Source: Leishmania infantum JPCM5
Taxonomy: Eukaryota > Euglenozoa > Kinetoplastea > Trypanosomatida > Trypanosomatidae
Assembly (NCBI RefSeq): GCF_000002875.2
Contig: NC_009400.2
Coordinates: forward strand, 7,501-71,500
DNA: 64,000 nucleotides
Direction of reading: 5' to 3'
A program made the translations under genes and the position numbers. Position 1 is the first letter of the stretch. Each line of letters starts with the position of its first letter. A model generated the notes under the pieces. It was not told the DNA's origin. It made no database searches and worked only from the letters and a program-made list of their open reading frames with translations. Shown here one piece after another: positions 53,701 through 61,430 of the stretch.

Positions 53701-56700
53701 TGCGCAGCGACAGCACTTCGAGATACTCGCCGGCGGAAGCGTCACCTTTCAGCGAGGGAAGGTAGGTCTGTGCCACCTCGCTAGTGCGGTTCAACAGCAG
53801 CTGCACCCCTACGTATTTCATCGCTATGCTCATCCGTTTGTTGGAGTTGCCGTCGTTCACCGTTGAGTGCGCCACCGTCACGCCAAGCGGCAACTCCGCA
53901 AATGCGTAGCCGTCCTCGCCAATGCGCACCACCCCTGCCACTGTCCCCACATCCACCAAGAGGAAGAACAGTCCGTAGTCGCGCGAGTCGTCGTCCGCCT
54001 TGTTGCACTCCTCCCTGAACTTGGCGAATTCCAGGGCAACGTCGTACGCCACCTGCGACGCAAACGGGCGCCAACGCTGGCCGCTGCAGTCGTCGTCCGA
54101 GCCCGACGAGGAGGTGGGGCTCAAACCGCTGAAGAGGCGGCGACGGCGTTTAAAACCACGCCAGTGCTTCCCAGACGACGAGCGCCCGCTGTCCGACTCG
54201 TAGGAATGCAGAATGGGCAGGCTGCAGTCTCCCTCGCCGATGCTGGTGTTGGTTGCGGCTGTCGCGCCGCCGGCGCATGCGCCCCTCACGGCCGAGGCTG
54301 TGAGTAACGAAATAGGCTCCGCATGCGCCTGCCCGCTGACATCCACCACGATAGCGCTGCCGGCGTCGGCCCAGTCGCGTGCACCACCGTCCCCGCCGCC
54401 TTCACTGCCCGCGGGGAAGGAGTGGCAGGCCGGAAGTCTTCTGGTGCGCTGTGCCGAGCGCCACTCCCGCATTTCCACAGCGCCGTTTCCGTAATCATCG
54501 CCGTGCGTGCCATCGTAGTCGCCCGTTGGGCCACCGAAAAGGCTACCAGTACTCATAGCCACTTCCTCTCCCACCGCAGCGGATCGGCAGATGCTTGGCA
54601 CACTGCTCTGCCCAACGTGCCGGCGTCGCATGCCCTTCTTGAACACGCCCGTGGTGTTGCGCAGCGGGCTGCAGCGGATCACCTTTTCGGCCGACAGCTC
54701 CGCTGTCGTCAGCGCCTCGGCAACCTCGGCCTCCATCATCGCATCCTCTATCGCGAAGTGCCGCGCCACCGTCTGCGCTACCTCCACCAGCATCACAAGC
54801 TGCTCGGCCGCCACCTCAAGCGACACGCCGCCGACGTGGACCTCCATCGCCTCGTGCACCTTCGGCTTCAGTGGCATGCGCCCAAAGTGCTTCGTGAGCC
54901 CCACCGTGATGGCGCCGATCACGATGTGCGATTTGGAGTTTCGCGGGAAGTTGCCGCGGCGATCGGGGAAGCGCACCGTCAGCGGGGTGAGCGAGACGCC
55001 GGTGTCCGTCACGGAAAACTGCTTTACATACGTGAAGGTGATAAGCCCGGTGGAGAGGTTGACCTGCGGTGCCAAGGGCATCGAGCTCGTCGTGGCTGTG
55101 GCGCTGACGTCGACGAGCCGCACCGTCACGCAAACCTCCACGTCGTTGGCAGCCGGCTGGCTCCGCTCCAGGAACTCCTTAAACGCCTTCCGCTTGTTCT
55201 TCCCCGTCGTGGCGTGCGACTGCAGCTTCGCCAGAAGCCAAAACAGTTCATCCGGCGCGACTGTAAACGTGTTGTCGAGGAAGGTGTTCTCGAAGCAGTT
55301 CAAGAGGGCCTTGATGTGGGTGCCCATGAGGGTGCCACGCAGGTTCATCAGCTCGAGGTCGAGGTTGAAGAAGTTGTGGTAGCGCGTGCGGCCAGTGGTC
55401 GTGTCGAAGTTGTTGCGCGGCAGCGGAATCGACTGGTTGGGCACCAGCATCGTGAAGAGTCCTTGCATGCGGAACGACTCCGCGTACGCCCATGGAGTTT
55501 CGCTGCTCACCTGATCGTAGAGAGGGTGGCTGGCTGGCAAGCTCAGGTACGCCTTCACCTCACGCGCCGAGGCCTCCATCGGCCGTGCCGCCTCGTTCTC
55601 GAAACTCAGCTGGTACTGGTCGCTCGGGAGCACGATGTTGAAGCACCCGGACTGCATTGTCAGAATCGCCATGACGTTGTGGGCGAGGTCGTTCGGGTCG
55701 TCCGCGTAGACCACGTTGCGCGTGTTAACGTTGAGGTAGACGGTGGCCAGAGACTCTAGAAAGACCTCGAAGCGCTTCACGTTGGGAATGCAGTCCCGCA
55801 CGACACGATTCACAGTGTTGTACATCTCCGTTGTGAGCGGCACGCCGTGGTACATGCACGCCGAGAACTGCCAGTCGTTGATTAGGTCGAGAAAGTAGTC
55901 GACGTACACCATGTACCAGTACAGCTTCGCCCCCGACAGTTTCGCCAGGATGTTCCACAGCTTGCGTCCGTTCCAGAGTCGGTCATCCTGGCGGTCGAGG
56001 AAGAACTGCAGCGACTCGGCGTTGCACAACACGGTCTCCCGCTCCAGCACGCAGTTCGTCCAGAGAGTGACGCCCTTGGCGATGAAGAGACCTTGAAAGA
56101 TCCGCTTCTCCTCCTTCGGAAGGAGAAAGAAGGCTGGTTGGATGTACTGCGCACCCTCGCCTACCGTCGCCACTATCATGCCCTTGCGCTTCGAGTCACG
56201 AATGCCGAACGGTGGCGATGGCACGATGCTGCGCCGCTTGAACGGGATTTCGACAGTCGTCGCGCGCAGGAACATGACGAGCAGCTCGAACCCGGCGTTC
56301 GGACGCGGCTTGCCCACCTCAAACTGCAGCTCTTGCAAGGGGAGGTAGTTGGGTGGTAGAAAATACTGCCACAGCTGTGAGCGGCAGTACTCCAGCCAGG
56401 GGCCGTAGCGCACCACCGGGGCATCGATCAGCACCTCGACCCCGGTGGTCGGCAGCGCGCCACGGCTCACTGCCTCCCCGGCGTACACGTTCGGGGCATC
56501 CTTGTAGAAGACGAGGTGCACCGTGCCCTTGTTCTTGCCGTCCATGAAGATGCCGTAGTCGTCAATCAGCTCGGACGAGGCGGTCGTTTCAAGGGGCATG
56601 TGGTCGTACGGCACTGCGACACCTGACACCAGCAGACGCGCCCGCTCCAGCAGCGTCGCATTCCGCATCACCTGCGTCTTGCTCAGCTTGCTATCCATCT

Positions 56701-58111
56701 GCGCCATCCGTATGTCCACCTCACGCAACGTCAGCTCCACAACGGAGCGGTAAAGATCGAGGGCGGGGCAGCTGTCCTTCGTCAAAAAGACACGTCCCTC
56801 GCCTTGCTGAAAGGTGAAGTGCAGAAAGTACGGGTGCGACGAGGCGGCGCTGCCAATGTCGAGCTGCGCGGCGCAAATCTCAACCTCGACGCACCCGATG
56901 AAGTTGAAGAACTTCTGCGCAAAGCTGGTCGTGAGGATGTTGTGCTCCTGAAGCTTCCGCGCCGCTCGTAGCTCGAAGGACTCCTGCGCGTCGTCTCGCC
57001 CTTGCGCCTCGAGCTCGGCTTCCTTGTAGGAGAGCACGTACTTGCCGATCGCCTGCAGCAGGCCCGACAGTCCGTTTCTTGTCGCGCCCTGCAAATTCCG
57101 CGGGCCCGCCGAGCTCACGTTGTCTCTCCGTTCCGCCTCGGCGCTGCTCTCGTTGTTCGTCTTGCGAGCCTCGCGGGTGCGGTTCTCGAAGGCACGCTCG
57201 CCGGCGGTAGCTGCCCTAGCCAGGTCAAGGTACTTGCCCGTGGCGTTATATACACAAAGTCGGACACCATTCAAGTGCAGCTGCAGCAAGCCGGCCCGGC
57301 TGCGGATGTACACGTCTTTGACATCGACCGCCTTCACCACCTCATCGCCCAGACCCTCAGGATGCATGCGCGCCTCGTTACAACTGTGTTGCCCGAGAAG
57401 GGGTACTATCATCGGTGAAAAGCTGAACTCTTTCCACCGCGAGCGCCGCGGCCCCAACGGCGCGGAGGTGGCGGTGCCACGGCCACGCACGTTCTGAGAC
57501 TCCACCGAATTCATAGACGACGAGGACTCACCTGCGGCGGAGTTGTGCCGCAGGTTACCTGGCGCACTGCCAACCAAATTCGGTGAGGGCTCGGCGGCGC
57601 CACGATCCTCCCCCGCCGCCACATCCTCGTCTTCATCCAGGCTGCTTCCATTCGTGTTGTGCTCATCAAACTGCACCGATACCTTCTTGTTCTCCGCGTC
57701 GACGGCAACGATCGTGCCCTTGACGTAGTGCAGGTTGTGCCGCACGCGGCAGCGAGTGCCGATAAGCGCCTCGCCTATCATGTACTCACGTAGCCGAGCC
57801 CACCGCGGATGGCGAAACCAGAAGCCCCAGAAGGCAAAGGTGAAGTAGCCGTCAACGATGCGAAGCGAGATGTTCTCCGTCTGCAGGCTGAACCCGCGGA
57901 ACAGCACGCGGGCTTGCAGGGGTGCAATATGAAGTCCGGAGAAGCTCAGCCGAATGTTGCGCGGCAGTACCAGGAAGCGCAGCATGAAGACGAGCAAGAG
58001 GGCCACCACCTTGTCAATGTACAGCATCAACGAAAAGCAGCAGAGGAACAGAAAGATGACCGAAAAGAGAAACTTAAGAAACAAGCTCGTATCGAAGTCT
58101 TTGCCCGCCAT
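44789..58111 (-). CDS. Giant bridge-like lipid transfer protein, Csf1/BLTP1 (KIAA1109/Tweek) family
   Basis: A single uninterrupted frame encodes 4440 residues from the ATG at 58111. Residues 11-50 are a hydrophobic membrane anchor (LFLKFLFSVIFLFLCCFSLM and onward). The family-specific lead-in follows: LPRNIRLSFSGLHIAPLQARVLFRGF, an aromatic-rich strand ending FTFAFWGFWFR. In yeast Csf1 and human BLTP1 this anchors the protein in the ER and starts a long beta-groove that moves phospholipids between membranes. The remainder alternates beta-rich blocks with long Ser- and Pro-rich inserts. The length is close to yeast Csf1 (about 2960) plus such inserts and below human BLTP1 (about 5000). Codons upstream to 58369 look like 5' UTR. 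The family call rests mainly on the N-terminus, size and composition. Confidence 0.82.
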   Translation of the reverse strand: MAGKDFDTSLFLKFLFSVIFLFLCCFSLMLYIDKVVALLLVFMLRFLVLPRNIRLSFSGLHIAPLQARVLFRGFSLQTENISLRIVDGYFTFAFWGFWFRHPRWARLREYMIGEALIGTRCRVRHNLHYVKGTIVAVDAENKKVSVQFDEHNTNGSSLDEDEDVAAGEDRGAAEPSPNLVGSAPGNLRHNSAAGESSSSMNSVESQNVRGRGTATSAPLGPRRSRWKEFSFSPMIVPLLGQHSCNEARMHPEGLGDEVVKAVDVKDVYIRSRAGLLQLHLNGVRLCVYNATGKYLDLARAATAGERAFENRTREARKTNNESSAEAERRDNVSSAGPRNLQGATRNGLSGLLQAIGKYVLSYKEAELEAQGRDDAQESFELRAARKLQEHNILTTSFAQKFFNFIGCVEVEICAAQLDIGSAASSHPYFLHFTFQQGEGRVFLTKDSCPALDLYRSVVELTLREVDIRMAQMDSKLSKTQVMRNATLLERARLLVSGVAVPYDHMPLETTASSELIDDYGIFMDGKNKGTVHLVFYKDAPNVYAGEAVSRGALPTTGVEVLIDAPVVRYGPWLEYCRSQLWQYFLPPNYLPLQELQFEVGKPRPNAGFELLVMFLRATTVEIPFKRRSIVPSPPFGIRDSKRKGMIVATVGEGAQYIQPAFFLLPKEEKRIFQGLFIAKGVTLWTNCVLERETVLCNAESLQFFLDRQDDRLWNGRKLWNILAKLSGAKLYWYMVYVDYFLDLINDWQFSACMYHGVPLTTEMYNTVNRVVRDCIPNVKRFEVFLESLATVYLNVNTRNVVYADDPNDLAHNVMAILTMQSGCFNIVLPSDQYQLSFENEAARPMEASAREVKAYLSLPASHPLYDQVSSETPWAYAESFRMQGLFTMLVPNQSIPLPRNNFDTTTGRTRYHNFFNLDLELMNLRGTLMGTHIKALLNCFENTFLDNTFTVAPDELFWLLAKLQSHATTGKNKRKAFKEFLERSQPAANDVEVCVTVRLVDVSATATTSSMPLAPQVNLSTGLITFTYVKQFSVTDTGVSLTPLTVRFPDRRGNFPRNSKSHIVIGAITVGLTKHFGRMPLKPKVHEAMEVHVGGVSLEVAAEQLVMLVEVAQTVARHFAIEDAMMEAEVAEALTTAELSAEKVIRCSPLRNTTGVFKKGMRRRHVGQSSVPSICRSAAVGEEVAMSTGSLFGGPTGDYDGTHGDDYGNGAVEMREWRSAQRTRRLPACHSFPAGSEGGGDGGARDWADAGSAIVVDVSGQAHAEPISLLTASAVRGACAGGATAATNTSIGEGDCSLPILHSYESDSGRSSSGKHWRGFKRRRRLFSGLSPTSSSGSDDDCSGQRWRPFASQVAYDVALEFAKFREECNKADDDSRDYGLFFLLVDVGTVAGVVRIGEDGYAFAELPLGVTVAHSTVNDGNSNKRMSIAMKYVGVQLLLNRTSEVAQTYLPSLKGDASAGEYLEVLSLRTSVCMRQYVAYPFDNSLANHRRRQQQFVEENDYEHLISFPFNKTSTQCPTTPARASGPESTAMAPETPRGEEEPPWTSRAQSCATPVAETATLPCSPQPNATSPPSTTNGFNSLLHQASAASSAPIAARDGMLPKLPLTLARGDDGDAAAMPPLPRAFTSSTDELSLPSSPNSQNTMVHTHLACEADDASRLQSTLPSISTTFQAVDKDNQMSHRFATCVSVSSPMFSSGVSSPDIDSFFDASSSGSLSQQRAMNRAFAVDGDMASASEEKRAAHRKNSSDGGIGTGNSTEAIARPGNNDGGACGRCEARTSPSGGGADSSPAASSSCMTAPHFFYRTFDKAESDEQGTCAVDYWPSQRPSNAHRVRDHTRFHARLPIVGFCLNANRESRAPPFFSYSKRQMLQREEDLFAWARCIADNRERSQNNSTSRHLHIAFLDPLTLLVTPEAAVLASAATQLALRAHHSLRSRRSDLPRDLPTLESPGAAPSRAAQPLLLRPHAKKSKARTQQQRWLWESNIVSVAVPTVEVKLLTRLPVPVENLPSEPSVTDGVYTSTVVVRNLRVLMAQNRPPTGEDTEAKASQRMSVSVKVDTAAAITQIEWEPMGREGNLAVKVPGFWYNADKDTLAVVFLTQVAGKVKRDLWRGADGGASNITVSDVAAYVTRDFADYVHGLMYLVQDVTADVRRRTRVNERFFFPTSQSTTALNLDPSTVPRTASVPAAPAASGVFGRAAGFALREAPHTRKGRVVQGKGFVGHLAVTLIDTVRSGQRIAVNQTKMSRLDIRRPFCNFVVVTPNLLRDRNVHVQGFGEVDEMSARVFPSLLHILHPRAARRSLGILATAAGSPKSINSRTPSFQPNVVTTASTMMFAQSSADTSATVHSSGHIGAAGPPSRPLAFIYDGTFTVHQLDLRAQQSDTNYIQLTGKDLTGCAESRAEGVASRECVQTEALTESISETLKERLRYKAKKARERAKRSRYPAPPETTEQLQLRSTASFFAQEVQVHYVADCLMESISHDLKSPLRDPADSQSMKTSKVFTAAVTDVALVAQFSQQVNLKGDQVNLHMMVHSAVFQSPHCVRAADTLHPQVHALISSWRQALHAASRTVRPGSTVDKLGSAIILRRGSMSSSAAERGSAKLQQSRAVTFQVQATRITGFVGLAQGIVQKFLLPQISCFTKTSSNGRADLKLHLHPFTITSHNTPLENYSVVLPHVYILYAHDTIKMLCSVTVGTIAITITPLFINHSLLTYEKLIHDVAAVIASPKMHADDEERLATEARSPVDATDATLRRDPSRDTWSSPPTTHVPGGGWSSRSGLSAGFGSVSPTDGNPSLEGATAGKDGRRDRLHHGIQSPMSADEDVRGAATEAAAVPRIPMRKRRRSFLFLLQGVRLSYLTSMTTLRFTIRSLNATADTTEGDTRHVLHWVVNATNAQAALVDRDDHDQMVATYNSLSQHSRVASRETHGSSALYATSHTSSSGRATDVANTMKAAHPLSGFLWGSIALSFTLSSGKVDDNRARAALQESTSLGSYSEELQKALLDSLTTSTSKWELAVFEPLVLVRFGLDSLIKQCVRETEEDIRAMKEATYEADLSASTRLRQHKRFQRLQEEKKRIDRFIKRAEKERHRKLRTMTERVVHDVTQRRGIFPTDAIEGDALLDFFRIRRSHKVVASVSNFMVVVPFGDAAYRSVLEEMPGTFACGKTDRHIHTASCLSRRRFIPSFALKMKMNDVSFICSFEVVKHIVPVLVADQHHRLRNDSMFVHAGTTDQDYTTSLLFHGRLLALNSHLYFSDGSPLNKSAKLLDLLRDTPILGGQGVLTSYAAEEHRRSLNSISVVSVEAPLCIEKKSNTLHIGVVVDVSEPKVRMSSRILSIVRELSQEQTALPLQVHMRARRRGETPSPPPRLSRNTSGGASSVARGISGDSPSASIGAEFAAAQPELKGPLSLHLDVTGRLEASELAVFCYSNPEKWCAESCTTAAGAVGGGGARAYSSPRSLRTTSSPVARRCVSFETPSSQNNRMRAARDARAVANATAKGVSVNRSNQNPPRSESGDGIDFYSNERFLIMSVPLPGVTLRAIMRRGRRDASDDVDVVRVEVRAGTIELSPSMAALAQEVEMCARTDEQNRVERNQKIIAFVQSMEAEVPQLRVPLHCPLVEVLVPMPRAYESVLSQMRLDSVAWLRRTDPSARTPTPLGESGGSTGAKNLLNSAVVAVGHNKSRGIVAVHVSISDLRLIFNSEPVASTHFMLYLDQGGTINFVFKYFERPDPNERFVNKFPDASLVVTMRSVRAECQTKLEVKSLEVTLPEAELAISRRSGHIGVVDSVSVYLPFNVEGSEPNLTARLQHMSQVFLVVKLWSITTSETLRTARRLFERRSIANEISPQAARTRFARQVAKTTTAFQDKLRMVTDHRTLVYLGLSRAVCFFDLGAGSTHSFTIGSANVVAEYAKRANGCTVSLLLGRISNTSIRSEGVLSGGMMIGDVMAKAFVIQNSDDTEGFVRSPEQRTFREALLMQQVHVNFKERQLKDIFECKVGSFHANSMDGIGEEEYTTTDMDIMLQRGTLGVTPSTVPAFLSFVRNISAVVAEQRCIAATRMKETTLPFPAFQGVADDVSSTVTGLQKPMPIMCEHSTESRSRSGSELSVATQRARVRIPFMGNAILRVPCGQLRVGLEKTTVLLGAIASGEAAVGCVVLSFPKARLSFAECPCEDYTAAKKVLVIESHNVEVYRPGTPRVVVMGFQGVNYFEFYTRQVLGSAEVGFALTLRQTHPWTGNPRFRDFEEMISLIKSFTDKKNAAVFQHFGRLDTVTLSSNTSSHTPRRDSGNSPATAAAGTGVDCSRDASLTAAGSASTIGPTATAAAGDMRTLKALRSSTFSPQLRFGGDVSVNTEVILNWLGVTEKMLPHVVHTALCDKLEKVLYSLSDLASERVTHRQEDKSMVVAPAASGGAVPRGFTGSPSPISPSASEPRRLDL

Positions 58112-60659
58112 GATGGGCCGGTGGTGGCGCTCCCGCCGGACGGAAAAGAGTAAAGGGAAAAGACGAGTCGCCCAGGGCGTGCTGGGCTCCCTGCACCAGG
58201 CAGATAGAGAGACAGAGAGGAGGGCGTGAGACGCACCTCGACGTGTACGAGACACGAACAAAAGGAAGAGAGTCGGGGGAGTTCGGCACCAGGCGGGAGT
58301 GTGTCGCACACAAGCCGAGCTGTAGCACGCGGACGCCCACACAGATCCAGTCCGTGGTCCCCTCCCCACCGGCGCCGGCTAAGAAGACGACCAATGCACA
58401 CGCAACGGCAGTGCCCGTGCGGCTGCACAAGTGAGCGGCACAATGAAGCCAACGAAAAGCGGTGCAAGGGGAAGACAACGAAAACCGAGGACGCTGCAGC
58501 GAGCGCCCGAGCGAAAAGATGCACGACGCAAGCAGCTGCGACAGTGGAAGGACAACAACGCCAGCAACAGCAGAAGCAAGTCGAAAAGTGCGACGCAGGA
58601 CGGTAAATCGGAGGGAGGGACCGGGTCAGCGATCGGGCTTGTCGGTTAGTGGGTGATATGCGTGGTTTGGTGCGGCTGTATAGGCGCAGAACATTGAGAG
58701 AGCGGTGCGAGCAAGACAAGAACGCACAGGAAAAAAGTAAAGCAGAACAACGCACTGCGCACGTGCGCACGCAGGCGCACACGCGTAGTGTTCGGCACAA
58801 CGGTCGATCTTGCGCAGTGCTGGCACGCCTAGAAAATCAAAACGTTCTTGTCCCAGGCGCAGGCGTCGGTCCGTTTGTCGTCCTTATCACCTTGGTTTTC
58901 GGTTTCGTCGGCTTCCGTTGCGTCAAACTTCGTACGTCCGGTCTGCTCGTTCCGTGTGTACGCTGGTGCTCTCGTGCACACGCACACATACACAGAGACA
59001 CACGATCAGTATACAAAACCGAATCTCCTCTGTCCACGTGAGCCGCCGTCACCTGATTACGTAGAGAAGCGCGACGACAAGCAGAGAACGGGGGAAGGCA
59101 GAGCGAGAGGAGGGACTTCCAACTCGGGCGCGTATGACCGCAGGACTGTGCAGTGCGCTGTTTATGCGGGCGGAGAAGGCGCTGTGAACGGAAAGAAGGA
59201 AGCGTGGTGGACAGAACGCGAGCTGCGCCCGACAACAGCAACAACGCTCCTGCACAGGAAAAGGACTTCGATGCTGAAGGTGCAGGCGGTGATGCAGTGG
59301 AGCTTATCGGCAGCAGGTGTTGGAGATGATCGCGATTCTGTCTATGGATGCGTATATCGGTGTGCGCATATCCCTTGCTGCCTTTGTGTATGAAAAGTGA
59401 GTCGGGGTGGGTTTTGGGGGAGGGGTAGGAATAATAGAGGCCGAAGAGTTGCCCGGTGACGAGGGGCAAGTTCGGCGAGGCGTATCCTACAGCAACTGCT
59501 GAAGGGAGCAGCACTGACGAGCAAAGGCAGAAAATTAAGCGAGAGAGAAGGAAGCGAAGTGAATAGCAAGACAGCGGCGGGAAGGGAACGGGAGGCACAC
59601 ACCGGGACGCTGACAGGCGTGATGAGAAGGAGCGGCCACCCAGTCGTCTGCAGCGACGCGGACGTCGCCCGCCCCCGTAGCGCTGCAGACGACTGGGTGG
59701 AAGCCGATGACGGCTAGAAACGAGCAAACGAATGCAAGTATGCAGTAGTGCAGATAATGCCCACCACGTCGAGCGCCGACCACCACTGCAGCGAGACAGG
59801 CAAACCAGCCGCTCGCTGAGTGCTGCAATGCGACCGGGCGCAGCAGGTGAGGCAGAGGAAGGGAGGAGTTCTCCAGGCCCCATGGATGCCCTCACCACCA
59901 CCGCAGTGAACGCAGGAAAGATAAGGAGTGCCATGAATGACGGAATAGAGGCAGTGAGACGCGAAAACGCAATGAAATGGGTGGCTGAAGGAGCTGCCAA
60001 GAGGGCGACACACACGAGCGGCGAAGGGCGGCAGACATGCGCCAAGACACCACGCGCACGGACAAGTGCTAAAGCGATGAAGAGATGCGCGGAGACGCCC
60101 ACAGACGACCTCCGTCAGTGAGGAGCACACGAGCACCAGCTCGTGGCGGCTCACGCCGTTAGTTATACGGCCAGCACGTGCTGCTGTCGTCCTACCGAAA
60201 GCGGAACAATAAAGGCGCACGACAACGCGGAGGTGCGCACCCCCCCCCGCACACCCGCACCCGCAGAGACAGCGAGAGAGGTAGAAAGAGGGAAAGGATG
60301 CCTGACGTTAGCGAAGAAGGAAAAGCAGGCAGAAATGAGAGGGACAAGAGATGCAGCACGTGAATGAGTGACGGGAGGGGTCATGCTGCTTTGGGTCAGG
60401 ATGCGAGACGCGCTTGGCGGGAGAGACCCAACGACCTCGAGACGCGGTCTGGCTCTCGTGTTCCTCTGTGGGCGCGCGGCGCAGCAGCAGCGGCAGCTTC
60501 GAGCTGCTCCCCCAACCGTGCGAAGCGCCGCGCCACAGCGCTCCCGTCGCCCCCTCCTTTCCTGTGCAGCACGGCAGCGACGGTCGCCAGCACCGCATTG
60601 CCGAGGCAGTGAGCCCCTGTCGCAGACGGCATTCCACAGCCCACCGCCGTCTCGGAAGC
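58112..60659. other. 2.5-kb spacer with a perfect hairpin
   Basis: The 5' flank of the BLTP1 gene has purine-rich plus strand at 58200-58226 (polypyrimidine tract on the transcribed strand). The inverted repeat at 59636-59700 is listed separately. Open frames of up to 421 codons on the minus strand (58837-60102) overlap others and have a low-complexity composition; I do not accept them. No gene seen. Confidence 0.55.
59636..59700. repeat. Perfect 20-bp inverted repeat with 25-base loop
   Basis: The left arm CCACCCAGTCGTCTGCAGCG (59636-59655) is exactly complementary to the right arm at 59681-59700. The 25-base loop at 59656-59680 is GC-rich. The match stops at the arm ends. It would fold into a stable stem in RNA from either strand, or form a cruciform in DNA. 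It lies between genes, in the presumed 3' UTR or intergenic RNA downstream of the 256-residue gene. Confidence 0.95.
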
Positions 60660-61430
60660 TCACGTGGCGCGGGTCCTCGGCTGCTTTGCCGTGGCCTCCG
60701 CGTCTTCCCCATCGTCCTCGCTGGGTGAGTCGTCCAGCGTGAAACGCGGTCGCTTCCAGCCGGTCACGGTGGCCTTTGCCTGCGATATCTCGAGCGCCTC
60801 GCGGTCCTTCTCCAAGTCGGCGTATTTCCGCGCCACGGACTTGGCCGACACGCCGCTGCCCATCACGTTGCCGGCATTGCGGCCTCGGTTGACGTTGGGG
60901 ATAGCGCGGCTACGGTGCAGCTGCGCGTACGTCTCTCGCTCCGAGGCGGTGAAGGCGCCGCCCTTTTTCTGGACGCTGCTGAAGAAGAGAATGCTTCCTC
61001 CCTCCGTGGCGGAGCTGCCTGAGCGAACGACAGTGGCGCCGTGTTGGGCCGGCTGCGCCTGAACAGCTTCGTGCGGCGTAACATACGAGGATAGCTTCGT
61101 ACGAGGCGCGTCCTCCATCAAGGACGTCGGCCCGCTGTTCGACCAAGTGGCATTGAAGGGGCGACGCTCTCCGCCTCCGATGCGTTGTGGTGCGCGCCCG
61201 TCCTGTTCGTTGTGAATGCGTGGGATCTGTCCACGGCCACGCCCCTCCACTGTCCCACCTCGATGCGGGTACGAAGCGTTGAATGAGGTAGTGCTACCGT
61301 TGCAGCTGGTGTTGCCATGCTGCCGCTGCTGGTGTTGGTGACTGTGCGTAGAGGACGCGTAAGGGCTGGATCGCGCGCTGGGGGCCACATGGCCGCAGGA
61401 GTTCAGCGCACCGGGTCGCTTGTCTGACAT
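60660..61430 (-). CDS. Conserved hypothetical protein, 256 residues, low complexity
   Basis: I do not recognise a domain. The ATG at 61430 begins MSDKRPGALNSCGHVAPSAR. The first half is rich in Ser, His, Gln and Gly with RGRGQIPR and RPFNATWSNSGP segments and is probably disordered. At about 155-235 it becomes more structured: SILFFSSVQKKGGAFTASER, then RKYADLEKDREALEISQAKA, a clear charged helix. The tail (RPRFTLDDSPSEDDGEDAEA) is acidic and ends in basic residues resembling a nuclear signal. An RNA-binding or nuclear role is a guess from composition. The longer frame to 61556 includes upstream codons without protein character. Confidence 0.62.
   Translation of the reverse strand: MSDKRPGALNSCGHVAPSARSSPYASSTHSHQHQQRQHGNTSCNGSTTSFNASYPHRGGTVEGRGRGQIPRIHNEQDGRAPQRIGGGERRPFNATWSNSGPTSLMEDAPRTKLSSYVTPHEAVQAQPAQHGATVVRSGSSATEGGSILFFSSVQKKGGAFTASERETYAQLHRSRAIPNVNRGRNAGNVMGSGVSAKSVARKYADLEKDREALEISQAKATVTGWKRPRFTLDDSPSEDDGEDAEATAKQPRTRAT

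Noticed and set aside
54323..55759. 478-codon plus-strand open frame and other long frames inside 44789-58111
   Set aside because: They are antisense shadows of the BLTP1-type gene, produced by GC-rich codons; there is no plus-strand gene evidence anywhere else.
58837..60102. 421-codon minus-strand open frame in the spacer upstream of BLTP1
   Set aside because: It spans the perfect hairpin, is Leu/Ser/Arg-rich without recognisable motifs and overlaps competing frames on both strands.
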